64,000 nucleotides of DNA from Microplitis mediator (GCF_029852145.1 NC_079979.1:1086501-1150500), one strand, 5' to 3'. Positions 47,727 through 59,867 are shown, counted from the stretch's first letter. The notes: generated by a model not told the origin, from the letters alone. Program-made: numbers and translations.

Positions 47727-49967
47727 ACACGGAAAGAAATTTTTCACGGATACCACTATGCTGTATGGTCGATTCCACCATACTATATGGTAGCAACGAT
47801 TTTTTCATTCGTTTAAAAATTGTATGTATAGATGATTTGACCATACGGGAATGGTAACATTTACAATAGTTATGGCGTATGAACCTATGTCAGTATGGGC
47901 GTCAGGCCTATACTGCTTGGTGGTATCCACAATGCTTCTGGCAGATAACCCCATTCAATATTGTAAAATTACGTATGCTTATATTGCAGTAGTACCAAAG
48001 TTTATTAAAGTCAAAGCATAGGTTATGTTTGGTTATAGTTTTAAACATATTATCCATAAATATTACAAGATTAAACCCAATATTTATAAGTAGAAAAATA
48101 TATAAGAACATAATATTAATGATAAATCTATGTTATTATTAATATTAATTATTTTCAGTATAAACTATATGATTTTTTTTATTCCCGATTAAAATCAATT
48201 CATACCAATTAAAAATTCTCGATGGGATTCAGGGAAATTTAAATATGATAAAAATGTTCTGAAATATATTGATTGCTTTAAATACTCGGGAAAAAATGAT
48301 TTTGTCTGATCAGACATGATCATATATAATTATACATCAGATTATATATAATCATATATGATTATATATGCGATTATATATAGTTATGCATGAACAGATA
48401 TAGGATTATATATAATCATACATGATTATATATGGACCTGTATGAGTATGTATATAGATATAGATATAGTTAGATCTGATCGGACATGAGTAACATACGT
48501 TCATGTCTAATCATATATAGGTCTATATATAATCAGACCTGATCATATATAACTGTATATGCCCATGTCTAATCATATATGAGATATTATATATAATCAG
48601 ATCTGATCAGACATAATTGATTATAAGTCCATATATAATCAGACCTGACCATATATAACTGTATATGCCCATGTCTAATCATACATAAGATATTATATAT
48701 AATCAGATCTGATCAGTCATAATTGATTATAAGTCCATGTCTAATCATATATAGGTCCATATATAATCAGACCTGACCATATATAACTGTATATGCCTAT
48801 GTCTAATCATATATAGTCAAATCTGACTAAGACATAACTGCGGTACAAGTTCATATCTGATCATATATAGATCTACATATAATTAGATCTGGTCAGACCT
48901 GACGTTTGTATGAGAGCCTGTAGTTTGTTATTTATAGATATATGTTTAAATTTATTTATAAAAAGCTTAATTAAAATAATCAAAGGTTCATTAACAAAAG
49001 ATTTATTAATAGTTTCAATATATTTTTCACAAATTATTATTATTATTATTATTATTGTTATTATTATTATTATTATTATTAATTGTTTTAATGTAAGTTG
49101 TCAAAAGTCATAGCAATTTATTACCAAACTTTTTTTATATTGTTTGGTGTTTTACATAAATAATTACCGACCCTTACAAGTTGCATTATCAATTTAATAT
49201 TATTATATTTGATAAGCAATAGATTATTGGTCAATGATTGGATCTGACCATATATACTTACCTATACATAATCATGTATGATCAGATCTGACCATATCTA
49301 ATTATATATAATCATATGTGATCAGATCTGGTCAATTATTGGATCTGACCATCTATACTTACCTATACGTAATCATGTATGGTCAGATCTGACCATATCT
49401 AATTATATATAATCATATATGATTAGATCTGGCCAATTTTTGGATCTGACCATATATAACTAATTATATATGATCATGTCTGATCAGACAAAATCATTTT
49501 TTCCCGGGTAATAAAAATATATCGTTTAGAAAAATTAATTTTTAAATTAGGAGGCATTATTTTTTTGTAAAATTTAAAAGATGAATAAGAAAATAAATAT
49601 TAGTTTCTTTTTAAAATTTATTTATTTATGATTTCTTTTTTAATTTGATTAATTTACAGCATTATTGATATTAATAAAGATTATATAAAAAATTAGCAAC
49701 TACATTTATGCAGTATTGATGGTAATCCGATAGTGTATTGTCTACTCCACAAAGATCTATTGTGACTCAGCCTAGTGGCATTGCCGTTTCTTCAATGTAG
49801 TATGGGACTCAAGCCCATACTGATATTGTCTATTCCGCTATACAGACATGTAAACTACGCAAAGATTTTTGTACTATACAGTATAGTAGATAACGCCATA
49901 CTTATGGTACTTGCTGCAATACTGTAATAAGAGTATGGCGATAAGCACCATACATTTCTTTCCGTGT
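47727..49967. mobile_element. Word-array element, TIR ACACGGAAAGAAA, with nested element
   Basis: ACACGGAAAGAAA at 47727 and TTTCTTTCCGTGT ending 49967. Both outer parts use CCATACT/AGTATGG words (CACCATACTATATGGTAG, GTATGGCG). Inserted in the middle is the CCCGGG-type element 48285-49508. This TIR is the same as the end of the gene-intron satellite. Confidence 0.75.
48285..49508. mobile_element. 1.22-kb word-array element, TIR C(C/T)CGGGAAAAAATGATTTTG, TA duplication
   Basis: CTCGGGAAAAAATGATTTTG at 48285 is inverted at 49489-49508, with TA flanks (48283-48284 and 49509-49510). Interior: ATATATAATCAGACCTGACC and CATGTCTAATCATATATAGG words; centre non-repetitive with an (ATT)n tract (49036-49080). 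The frame at 48910-49113 runs into the microsatellite and is not convincing. Confidence 0.85.
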
Positions 49968-49969
49968 AT

Positions 49970-50817
49970 TATTATAAATGTTTAATTTAAAAATATCCAA
50001 AAAATATATTTCAAATTTTGGGCTTGAAATAAAGCAGTTACAAAAAATATCAATAATCTAAATCTCAAGATGTTCTCGTTATCATCATGTGACAGTGAAA
50101 CTGAAATGACAAGATCAAAAAATCAAACAAAACGAACACTTGGAAACTAAAGTTGTTAAAATGAACGGTAAGTACATCTGTTATTTATTTATGTGTATTT
50201 TTCATTTTTTCTAGTTAGTATTGTTAATTATTTGAGACAAATACTTCAATTGTTTATTAACATTTTTATTTTTCTTTATTTTAATAAATAACCTGAGTTT
50301 CAATATATTTTACTATAGAACCCAAGCAAAACCAGCAACAATGAAGCCAGCATCGAAAACAACAATTTAAACAACAAAATAAAAGATATATCAAAAAGAT
50401 TGGTTTATTATTTTTGATACAGCTATTATTCACTTATTTTCGACGCATAATAAATAGCTATTGTAATTTAGAAAAGTATAACTTTTATCAAATATAATAA
50501 TAATTGATTATTAAAATATATATTAATGTTTACAATGTACATCTACTTCAGTTCAAATAAATGATGAGTAATTTAAAAATGAATTAATTTATTTAAATCT
50601 TAAGAAGAAAATATACTGAAGACAAACCTCAGTCTCACCCATTAGAAATATATACATGAGGTTAACCTCATGTACGCCTAAATGGGACAAAAGTCGCACA
50701 AAATGATACTAACCTCATCTCAGATTTATATAAATTTTAAATGGTGAGGATAAACTGAGGCAAACCTCAAAATCTTACATTTGAGGTCTAAAACCGGAAT
50801 TATTTTTCGACTCGGGA
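49970..50817. other. Unassigned region; ends in AACCTCAT word array
   Basis: 50060-50400 has a gene-like look (an ATG at 50161 followed at once by a GTAAGT donor at 50169, and a later ATAG acceptor-like site near 50320), but only a few codons and no recognisable protein. 50620-50817 is an array of AACCTCATG/CATGAGGTT words ending GGAATTATTTTTCGACTCGGG, probably the edge of another TIR element that cut the gene J promoter. Confidence 0.35.
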
Positions 50818-50852
50818 GAAGTTACCAAAACCATGACAAACATCAACGATCG
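50818..50852 (+). promoter_or_regulatory. Gene J noncoding first exon, promoter lost
   Basis: The plus-strand exon remnant GAAGTTACCAAAACC... ends CGATCG|GTAAG at 50852/50853. Everything above 50818, including the TATTTAAA box present in paralogs, is replaced by a CTCATG word array. If J is expressed, it must use another start. Confidence 0.65.
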
Positions 50853-51262
50853 GTAAGAAATTATTTTAGCTTTTATATTTTCGATTATACATAACTTTGA
50901 AATTATTGATCTTATGGAAAAAAAATCGAGTCACTGTTTTTTAGAAAATTTTATACCCTACAAATTCATTTCAGTACTTTTTTTGCGTATCTATAATAGT
51001 TTGGCTGTAATTTATAACTTCCATAACCACGATCGAAAAAATTGAATTCGAACCGATTTAACGATTTGTTTATTTTTAAATCAAAATTACGGATAAACTA
51101 TTAGAGATATGAAAAAAATGACAGGAATAAAGATTTTAGAGAACTAAATTCCCTATAAAAAAAGTAATCATGATGTTTCTTGTAAATGCACTAGTTTCAA
51201 CGGAATTATTAATTAAAGTTAAATACATGTTTTAGTTTCGAAAGTCAACAAAGGAAATCAAA

Positions 51263-53068
51263 ATGTCAAAAATTATTTTACTGTTATCAATATTTACGTT
51301 ATTGATTGGGCTTGTGGTGAATGAAAAGATTGACAAAGCTTGTTGGGGTGATCCAGTAAGTTTAAAGATTTTTTACGTATAGAGTTATAATAGGAAATTG
51401 TCGGAACTTAACATTTGAGAATTTTTATTCCAATGGAAAAAAAAATAAAAGAAGACTTTTGCACACCTACTCTAGTGCGAAAGCGACGAATTTGCGATTC
51501 ATAAATGCTCGCTTTTTTTTCGGGTATCTCGCTAACTTTTAACCATTTCTCCACTTTTTGAAGTATATTAAACTACACAGAAAGAAAATTAGGGGAACTC
51601 TGGCTATGCATTATGGAAATAGTTTCCATAATGGTATAGGAATTATACCCATACTATTATAGGGATGGTTCCCATAATATATGAGAATAGATACTTTACT
51701 AATATGGGAACCATTCCCATGATATTATAAAAACTATTTCTATATCATTACGGAAACAGTTCCCGTAATGGTATGGGAACTATTCCTATATCATTATGGG
51801 AAACATTTCCATAATGGTATGAGAACTTTTTCTATATTGTTATGGGAACCATTCCCATAATGGCATGGGATTCGTTCCCATAATGGCATAGGAACCGTTC
51901 TAATAATAGCATGGGAACCGTTCCTATAATATTACGGAAATCATTTCTATAATGATATGGGAACCATAATATTATGGGAATGATTGCTATAAAGGTATCG
52001 GAACTATTCCAATAGCATTGTGGGAACCGTTTCCATAATATTGTAACGAATGTGAAACTGATCTTTTAAATATTTGAATAGCTAGAAAACAAATGCCTTC
52101 TTCTCTTGTTTTATAGATACGCGATAAAAGTCAGTCAGTCTTATTTTGACAGTTAAACAGCAAACATTGTATCTCAATAAACTATATCGCTCTCTTGCTT
52201 TCTTTACTGCTGTTAATTGTGGTGTTGTTATTTATAATTTAAGTGTGTTATCATTGTAGTGTATAAGTGATATTAATTTAAGATACCAATCACTACAATA
52301 TTATAGGAAATATTCCTATAAATATAGGAACTGCTCCCATAATTCATGGTCATAATTCCGATGTTGATATAGGAAAAAATTATATAGAATTATGGGAACC
52401 GTTTCCATGAGTTTCTTTCCGTGTATGAGTATAAGTATACACCTAATTCGACTAGTGGTATACTTATAGCAGGTTCCAAGTGCTTATTCACTGATTTGCA
52501 GTGAATTTCACTTATTCCTTTTTAGAGAGAGTGGAAAGTTTTGAGATTAACCCGCGGGGTCATTCGTTGTTCAGAAAGTTTTTTATTAGCGTTATTTTAG
52601 TGACTTCAAGAACCCTTTCGTTAATCACTATCCAACTTTTTTTGGTTTGATTGTCCTTAATAAAAGATTGTAAATCAGAAAAACATTTACCGGGCCTTTT
52701 CAATTTTTCTAGTTTTTCCTTTTTTCACTCCATCGACTATTGGTAGCAGCACTAGCGTAACAGTAGGATTGCGAAAAAGAGAGACATCTAAACCCAAAAG
52801 GCGGGATATTTGAAAATGTTGAGAGTTTATAACGTTGTGAGCGATAAATTAGTAGTTAATAAAATAATCGACGATCAAGGCCCACCGGGGGTCTGTCGAT
52901 ACTCCGACGAGGTCGAACCTGTACCTAAAGAAATTAAGAGAAGTAAATCTGATGATATTCCTTTCTTTAATGTAAACATTATAATTACAGTGTCTTAGCA
53001 ACAGCGGGTGCTGTGAAGGATTTAACTGCTCTTTTAGTGACTGGGAGGGGAGTTGTTGGCCAAAATAA
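51263..53068 (+). CDS. Knottin-like secreted peptide gene J (inverted copy)
   Basis: Exon 1 is 51263-51355 (31 codons, ending NEKIDKACWGDP as in G). Exon 2 is 52991-53068 (25 codons plus stop, starting CLSNSGCCEGFN as in E/H, ending WPK). The phase-0 intron is 51356-52990 (GTAAGT to ATTACAG). The preceding intron is 50853 to about 51235, with acceptor TTTTAG. The spacing is C-X4-C-X5-CC-X4-C-X8-C; the last loop has a unique SFSDWEGS. AATAAA at 53169-53174. The only standard copy on the plus strand, lying with the K remnant inside an inverted segment. It combines a G-type exon 1 with an E/H-type exon 2 start. The coding frame is intact, but the promoter is missing and a solo LTR sits in the intron. 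Confidence 0.8.
51571..52436. repeat. 23-bp palindromic satellite with both TIR-like ends (gene J intron)
   Basis: Left end ACACAGAAAGAAA (51576-51588), right end TTTCTTTCCGTGT (about 52423-52435). It is the one copy where both ends are visible, identifying the satellite as the interior of an ACACGGAAAGAAA-type element. Interrupted by the LTR at 52042-52297. Confidence 0.8.
52042..52297. mobile_element. 256-bp solo LTR with ATAT target duplication
   Basis: Begins TGTAACGAATG and ends CACTACA (TG...CA rule). ATAT flanks both sides (52038-52041, 52298-52301). An internal AATAAA at about 52172 suggests plus orientation. Size, ends and 4-bp duplication fit a recombined LTR retrotransposon (Gypsy or BEL/Pao-like); the internal region is absent. 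Confidence 0.75.
52530..52985 (+). repeat. Unrelated insertion in gene J intron, possible retroelement leader
   Basis: Not present in the paralogs' introns. Contains ATTGGTAGCAGCACTAG (about 52739), resembling retroelement leader sequence, and a short frame from 52816 (MLRVYNVVSDKLV...). The identity is uncertain. Confidence 0.35.
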
Positions 53069-54289
53069 ACAATTGGTGGAATTTTCAATTCAAGGTTTCA
53101 ATAATTTAATTTCAACATCTATTAAATTATTTCTCCAAGTAAAATTATGTAAGACGCATAAAGAAATGAATAAATAGTAATGCGCTATCAAAATAAAAAC
53201 GGTCATTATTTTGTGATAAATTTTTCCTTGTCACAGTTTGTTAAAAAATTTTTTCAACTTTAGGAATCAATAACTCAGATACTTATGAAAATTAAGAAAG
53301 GGGATTGGGCTTGCTTTGAAAATGAGACTTCTGGCTACAAGTTCTATTGCAAGGAAATCCGCCTAGGACCAATAGATTTTAAAATATTGAATTATATTTA
53401 AATTTTGCGCTGAAATTTTCAGCATAGTCCTGATTTTACAAATATAAACTATTGCTGCCACGAGAAAGAAAAAATTTAGAAAGAAAAATCCGAATTTCGA
53501 TCATTTGTGATATTTTAAAAATTCGTGAGCGACCTCTTGAAAATATTTTATTGAGCTGATTTGTGGAGAAGCTTTTCAAATCATCGTAAACCAACAAATT
53601 TTCATGCGAGATCGAAAAAAAAAACTAGTCGGTTTTTTTGCGCCACCCTAATATAGATAGAGATGGCAGAAAAGAAAATTTACAGTTATGATAAAAATTT
53701 ATTTTTGGAACTTCAACCGTCTAATTTTCAAATCAAGACTTTTAACTTCAATTTTTAGAGGTCAGAGTTTGATCTAGAATCAAAAGTTTCTGAGATATTG
53801 ATCTATATGGATAGACTGATGTGACGGACAATACAAAATTTATAAAAATGTTTGATCGTTTTAATTCGAAAAATAAATTATTTAAAAGCCTTGGAGATTG
53901 AGACTAGATATTATTCTTAAACTATAAGGTCCAGTTTATAACCGATTTTTTTACCCCTTTATTGATTTATTTTCAAATAATAGAAGTAAAGATATCGATC
54001 GTTTTTAAACAAAATTAACATTCAATGCATAAAAAAAATTTATATTTTTTTTACAACGTAATTTGTTTTTGTTTATAATTACTTTGTACTTGAAAACTCG
54101 TGATACCGATATCGACAAACGGCCAATAAGCTCAGGCAATTTACTTTTCTGATAAAAATTCTATTCACAAAATAATCGTTCTGAAATTGATAACTTTTAT
54201 TTTCCGTCTCTGACGCAAGTTATGCGACAATTAGCGACCGGTTTATAAGCAAAACATTTGTTGAATTTGATGGTGAGGGTAATCGTTAG

Positions 54290-54369
54290 GTATTTAACGT
54301 TCCCTTGCAGCTCCTATTGATTGCAAAGTCGACAGAAGTTACCAAAACCTTGACAAACATCAACGATCG
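54290..54369 (+). pseudogene. Copy K: promoter and first exon only, donor destroyed
   Basis: TATTTAAC at 54291-54298 replaces TATTTAAA. The exon is otherwise well conserved to CGATCG (54369), but the next bases are ATAAG where all working copies have GTAAG, so the splice donor is lost. Below, the intron leads into the composite repeat, and no cluster-type exon 1 is found on this strand. The divergent gene M begins 4.6 kb later. Confidence 0.75.
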
Positions 54370-55297
54370 ATAAGAAATTATTTTTGCGTATATATTTTTA
54401 ATTATAACTTTGAAACTATTGATTGTATGAAAGAAAAACGAATACTTTTTTTCATGATACCAGCATCGAAACTTGAAGTTTCAGTGTCTATATAGCCCGT
54501 CGAGATAAGCTAATTTCAAGTCGGTTAAAACGATTTAAAATATGGTCATAACACGTTTTGAATTATATTCTGGGATAAAACATGTTTTGATTGAATCATT
54601 TAGGATTTATCACATTATGAATTGAAAATATTCTACTCTCTAAACATGAATTAGTAAAAATAAGTGAATATTCACTAATTCTGAGTGCCAATCGAGCCGT
54701 TTTTTGAAATTAGTGGTTCGATTAGAACTTTGAATTAGTGAATATTCACTTATTTTCACTAATTCATATTTAGAGAGTAATTATATTTACTGAATCATTT
54801 ATTATTACAGCACCACACTGATTACTGTGCGGGACCTGACGAAACCGTGTGTGCATATCACTCTGTCAGGTTCCGCACAGTAATTAATGTGGTGCTGCAA
54901 CACAATCGAGCATTTTCTTCCATCACCGTACTGAGTCGGGTGCAGAACAGTAACCAGTCGGATTCCAATCTTTCCGTGTACAATATCAGTAAATTTAATT
55001 CTCTACGAATTCATTTTAGCCGAGTCAAAACTAAAACAGTAGTTTGAGTTTTGGAGCCTCAGTTCTTTTGATGTTGCACTTGCCGCTGAATATAAAATGT
55101 TATTTAAGTCCTCGATGTCCTAAAAGTAGCGTATGGAGGAGTAAATCACCTTTTTAAAAAGGCGTATTAACCCTCCAAGGCCTACCATACTTCCAATCTG
55201 TAAATTCGAATGAGCTCAATTCTTTAGCATGATATTATTGTTATTATAATATCTGCGTTCTAAATACATAAAGATATTTCCAGCTGATCGTGAGCGT

Positions 55298-55365
55298 CCA
55301 AGTAGCAGTGCGGAAGTAGCTGTGCTTCATATTCGTAAGGTCGTGGTTTCGAATCCCGGCGGCAG
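55298..55365 (+). repeat. tRNA-derived SINE-like block
   Basis: A-box-like AGTAGCAGTGCGGAAGTAG and B-box GGTTTCGAATCCC in tRNA spacing; homologous to 13562-13632 and 32285-32353. Confidence 0.65.
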
Positions 55366-55381
55366 CAGATTAATTTTCAGC

Positions 55382-55838
55382 CACGGAAAAAAAGAGTTTC
55401 GTTCTCATAACAAAAGACGGGATAACGAAAAATTTTGTTATAATGATAAACATGATTAGCTGTCGGTAACAAATCAATTTGTTATAATAACAAATGAAAT
55501 TGTGTCGTAATTAAGAAGCCTATTTGTTATGAGAACAAATGATATCAATATCATCGTATTTCAAAGCAAGCATTTGTTACTCCAAGTAATCTTAGCTTGT
55601 GAGGACAAAAATTTTGTCAGTGCTACAAATTAATTTTGTTATTTTAACAAATCACTTTTTTTACTGCAACACAACAGTTTTGCTGCAGTTACAAACCAAT
55701 GCTAGGCGCAACAAACGATTTGCTGTCGTTACAAAAACATTGTAGTCATAACGAATGCTTCGTTATCCGTATATTAAGGCAGAAATTTGTTACTGTAAGT
55801 TATCTTATCTTGCGGTTACAAAAAATTTTTTTCCGCGA
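55382..55838. mobile_element. Word-array element, TIR CACGGAAAAAAAG (AACAAATTTGTT words)
   Basis: Left end CACGGAAAAAAAG, right end TTTTTTTCCGCG. The interior is AACAAAT/ATTTGTTA words. The same block in gene C (about 13543-13552) is uninterrupted (TTTTCAGCAGTTTTT on the opposite strand), giving a clean empty site with probable GC duplication. Confidence 0.75.
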
Positions 55839-56227
55839 GCAGTTTTTTTCAAATCCTTTGGCAGTTTAAGTTTTCCAATACATCGGTTGTATTTAGTGTT
55901 CACATAAAATAATTAATTAATCATATGTTGAAAAGTTAAAGGTTCTAATTATTCAATTCGAGTTTCAAATGACTTAGTACTATTCTATTTGAACTCCTAC
56001 TCGTGTAGTTTTAGCTATTATTATTAATCTTTCAAATTTTATTATTTTTAACTTCCCGCTAAGAAAATCGACGATTTTCAAAAAATTGGGAAGTTATTGT
56101 TTTCACCCCGATTTTCGAAAGTCGAGTTTTCATCAGATGGCGACGTTTTGAGGTCCTAGGAAACTATTCTGACTATTTTCAGAGTGATGTCCGAGTGTAT
56201 GTATGTATGTATGTATGTATGTATGTA

Positions 56228-56263
<36 letters not shown>

Positions 56264-56274
56264 GTGTGTGTGTG

Positions 56275-56307
<33 letters not shown>

Positions 56308-57058
56308 AAACTCTTTGTAACTTTTTAACTAATGAATCGATTTGGATGGTTGAGGTGGCAATCTAAAGACCTTGTTGGCCCTCAACTTTCCTGAAAATTC
56401 CAGATCATTTGATCAAGCAGACTAGAAAATATTGGCGAATTACGAAAAAAAAAATTTTTTTTTTTAGTTTTTTAGTGATTTCTCAGAAATGACTTAAACG
56501 ATCAACTTCAAAATCTAATCAGCTCTAGAACTTTATAAGCCGCGTCGAATGCCACCTGAACCATCTCAATCGGTTGATTTGTTCGAGAGATATCGTTGGC
56601 GAAAGAAATGATAAAAAACAGTTTTTTGCGATTATCTTTGAGGTGACTCATCCGATCAATTTTAAAATTTAATTAGCTCTAGAATTCAAGAAAACGCGCC
56701 GATTGCCACCTCAAACGTCAAAATCCGTTGATTAGTTCAAAAGATATCGGCGCTGAAAAGTCAAAAAAATAACATAAAATGTTATTTTTTCCGGATAAAT
56801 CAAAATATAATGTGCTAAAATGTGTCTGAAATCATACCAACTCTTTCTCTTTATAGTCTCTTTCGATCATCAGATAATGTCATGTAACTGGTTCCTTTGT
56901 TTTAAACATATTGTCAGCAAAAAATTGAAAAAACCCAGTCTTTAATGTTTTTCTTGGATATTCCATATATTATTGCTCTGACCTAAGTCAAAACTCATGC
57001 AAATCTTGATGTTGATCACTGACATTGATTTCTGCCTTAACACATTTATTTCAGAGAA

Positions 57059-58291
57059 CCCGGGTCGAAAAATTTGACCTGATTTTAGTCTGATTGGACT
57101 ATTCGATATGATTTTGATCTTTTATAAAAATTTTAAGCTGTTTTCGACCTGCTACTTTAAAAAACAAACGCGTTACGAGCAGACTAAATTAGATTAATTC
57201 GTGAACTTTAAAAAATTTTAGTTTTGAAAATTTACAAGGACAAAACTAGATTAAATCATAGACTTATAAAATTTTTATTTATGGGCAATATTTATGAAAA
57301 AATATTAAGTTGCAGAATTGATTATGTTTTATTTTCTATTTGTTTACTATCTTTTGTTTAAAAATGTCGGCAGTTAATGAAAATTTGACAGCTTAATTTT
57401 TTAGATGTCTTCATTGAATATTTATATCATTGAATAAAAGTGATAAAACAACTCTTAAAATGTCAAGAATTTTCTCTTATTTACTGGATGAAATTAAAAA
57501 TATTTTGGCATAAGAAAACATCAAAATTTTTGTGCTACGGAGAAAAATGTTGGCTCGAAATCTACCAATTTTTATTATGCTGTCGACCAAACTTGAAACA
57601 GAAAGTAAAGTATCCAAAAAATTACTATACTCTTATAAAAAATTATTATGCTGCATCAAAATTATTATTATGTATGGAAGTAATTGATATTGAAGCTCAT
57701 CGATAAGTTTCTCGCGCGTAATAAGTAATGTGATACAGTATAATCATTTCTTGTAAGAGCACGATAATTTTTTGGATGCTTTACTCCCTGTTTCAAGTTT
57801 AGTCGACAGCATTGTAAAAATTGGTAGGTTTCGAGCCAACATTTTCTCTGTGTGACATCTTATTATGGAAGCGCATTAGCATGTTTTAAATACCAAGAAA
57901 ATTAAAATAAATTAATAAATCTAGATTATTATTATCATTATTATTATTATTATTATTATTATTTATATTTATAAAAAGTCCTGTATTTGTCCTTAAAAAC
58001 AATTGAACACAGACTAAATATTATAGAAAATAAAGTCTGTTTTTGTCCTTAAAAACAATTGAACACAGACCAATAATTGAAATAAAAAAGTCTGTTTTTA
58101 GTCTAAACGTGATTTAAAACAGACTAAATATCATACGAAAATAAGTCTGATATTAGCCTGGATAAGGAATAGTACGGGCAAAAACAGATTAAATTCTTAT
58201 ATAAAATAAATACGATTTATAAACTTGAATTAAAGGAAAAATATTTGAATTTATCATTTATTTTAAAACAGATCTAATTTTTTGACCCGGG
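57059..58291. mobile_element. 1.23-kb element, TIR CCCGGGTC, AA target duplication
   Basis: CCCGGGTCGAAAAATTTGAC at the left is inverted at the right (AATTTTTTGACCCGGG). AA flanks both ends; the copy at 44445-45687 gives the empty site (CAGAGAACATAATCG on the other strand, around 44680). Interior words are AGACTAAAAACAGACT-like. The centre has a plus-strand frame at 57440-57706 that I do not recognise, and an (ATT)n tract at 57928-57962. Confidence 0.8.
57440..57706 (+). other. Unrecognised 88-codon frame inside the CCCGGGTC element
   Basis: Contains CLEIYQFLL-like (CWLEIYQFLLCC) and KNYYTLIKNYYAASKLLLC segments. Inverted DNA copies of part of it (GGTAGGTTTCGAGCCAACA near 57822 against TGTTGGCTCGAAATCTACC near 57548) show it overlaps an internal inverted repeat, which argues against a normal gene. 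Confidence 0.2.
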
Positions 58292-58699
58292 AACATAATC
58301 GATAGTAAAAATTTAAAAGCCGCTTCTTCATTACTGATTTTCGATTCTTAACTTTTAAAACTCTAGCATAAAATGTAACTTGTGAGAGCTTGAAAAGCTC
58401 ATAAAATAATGATTCCATGTAATAGCATTTTCAAGCTCCTCGAGCTCGAAAATAAATTCACAGTGATGTTTTCAAGCTCCTTGAGCTCGAAAACAGCGGG
58501 AAGTTTTGGGGCTGGCCCGCAGGGTCAACCGATGGACCGATTTTTTTTTTGATTTTTTTCTATTTCTCAGAAACGGCTTGAACGATCGATTTCAAAATTT
58601 AATCAACTCTACATGATAAAAACAATTTTTTATTTGTATGAGCAACTCAAATTGAATTAGATCTAAATTTTGATATACTCTTAAATATGCAGTTAAAAT

Positions 58700-58930
58700 T
58701 TTCAAAATTGGTTAGTTCCATGCGAATCTATATACCCATACACATATACATACATCGAATAAAATATATGCTTAAATATAACAAAGAAAATATATGGTGC
58801 CATATATGATATCAATTATATGCTACTTTATATTTCATTCCATATAATAATTTTATATTTTTTGATATAAAAGAAAACTACCAGAGCAATCGAATAAATA
58901 TATTTGTGGTATATAATTTTTTTACAAACC
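58700..58930 (+). other. AT-rich upstream region of gene M
   Basis: ATATATGG/CCATATAT words similar to 47206-47726 occupy this interval. TATA-like runs are everywhere, so a promoter for gene M cannot be pinpointed. Confidence 0.3.
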
Positions 58931-58962
58931 AACTTATTGTTAAAAAAATGATTTCTATAACA

Positions 58963-59215
58963 ATGTCCAAGTTCATTATTGTTTTATTTTTGCTCACATT
59001 GATGGCGATTGGCTCGTTTGCGTGCGTTGCACATGGAGCCGATGTGAATATATATAATCGAACTTAACCAATAGTTTAATAAATATATAAATATAAATAC
59101 AAATATATTTAACGTATCATTGTCATTGCAGTGTAATCCAGGTGATGTATGTTGTGATGCCGATCATTGCAGAGCAAACTATTTTGGCCGCAAGACATGT
59201 GGGAGACACGTATAA
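58963..59215 (+). CDS. Divergent knottin-like secreted peptide gene M
   Basis: Exon 1 is 58963-59043 (27 codons: MSKFIIVLFLLTLMAIGSFA signal peptide, then CVAHGAD). Exon 2 is 59132-59215 (27 codons plus stop). The phase-0 intron is only 88 bp (59044-59131, donor GTGAAT, acceptor TTGCAG). The spacing is C-X6-C-X5-CC-X4-C-X9-C, a six-cysteine knot framework. The product is 54 residues, basic at the C-terminus (CGRHV). An in-frame ATG lies five codons upstream (58948); I chose the second because it aligns with the MSK start of the cluster genes. AATAAA at 59320-59325. Same exon plan and same intron position relative to the cysteines as the cluster, but no DNA similarity in introns or flanks, so it is an older relative. 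Confidence 0.8.
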
Positions 59216-59365
59216 ACTACAGGATTTTGGAGGTGACATATTTGGTGGTTACTATGTCTACTTTTTAATTTTTTTATTCCAGATATAATATTTATTAATA
59301 TTGTAATGGTTATCATCTGAATAAAAATAATTTCCACCATGAATATCTGTAATTTGTTTATTTAT

Positions 59366-59575
59366 TAATTTCCCGCTAAAAAAATTGAAAATTTTCGAAA
59401 ATTCGGGAAGTTATTGGTTTCGGTCCGATTTGCAAAAACCGAATTTCTATCAGATTTTGACGTTTTGAGGTTCTAGGAAGCTATTCTGACTAATTTCACG
59501 ATGACGTCCGAGTGTATGTATGTGTGTACGTACGTATGTATGTAAATATTCATAATATTTCAGGAAAAATATTTT
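59366..59575 (+). repeat. Family X 5' fragment
   Basis: AATTTCCCGCTAAAAAAATTG start, GGGAAGTTATTGG, GTAC/GTAT microsatellite, then truncated at about 59575 where the cluster spacer begins. Confidence 0.7.
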
Positions 59576-59867
59576 ATTTTTTTTTTATATCAATATTGTA
59601 GCAAGAAGTCTCATTTTCAAAGCAAGCCCAATCCCCCTTCTTAATTTTCATAAGTATCTGAGTTATTGATTCCTAAAGTTGAGAAAATTTTTGAACAAAC
59701 TGTGACAAGGAAAAATTTATCACAAAATAATGACCGTTTTTATTTTGATAGCGCATTACTATTTATTCATTTCTTTATGCGTCTTACATAATTTTACTTG
59801 GAGAAATAATTTAATAGATGTTGAAATTAAATTATTGAAACCTCGAATTGAAAATTCCACCAATTGT

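Larger units (their letters stand above)
54540..56045. mobile_element. Composite repeat shared with C and F (inverted copy)
   Basis: Reverse order relative to 12970-14345: 144-bp hairpin (54635-54778), GCACCACACTGATTACTG inverted repeat (54810-54950), array, tRNA-like block (55298-55365, plus) and AT-rich end. It is interrupted by a younger element at 55382-55838. The frame at 54847-55047 lies in the inverted repeat and is not a gene. Confidence 0.75.
56048..58550 (+). mobile_element. Family X long form, interrupted by a nested element
   Basis: Starts AACTTCCCGCTAAGAAAATCGA and has a (GTAT)n(GT)n tract (about 56196-56309) and CGCGTCGAATGCC modules. It is broken at 57059-58291 and then resumes to the GGGGCTGGCCCGCAGGGTCA tail (about 58508-58528). 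It aligns with the complete copy at 44445-45687. Confidence 0.75.

Noticed and set aside
48910..49113. Frame ending in poly-Ile
   Set aside because: The tail is an (ATT)n microsatellite and the rest has no recognisable features.
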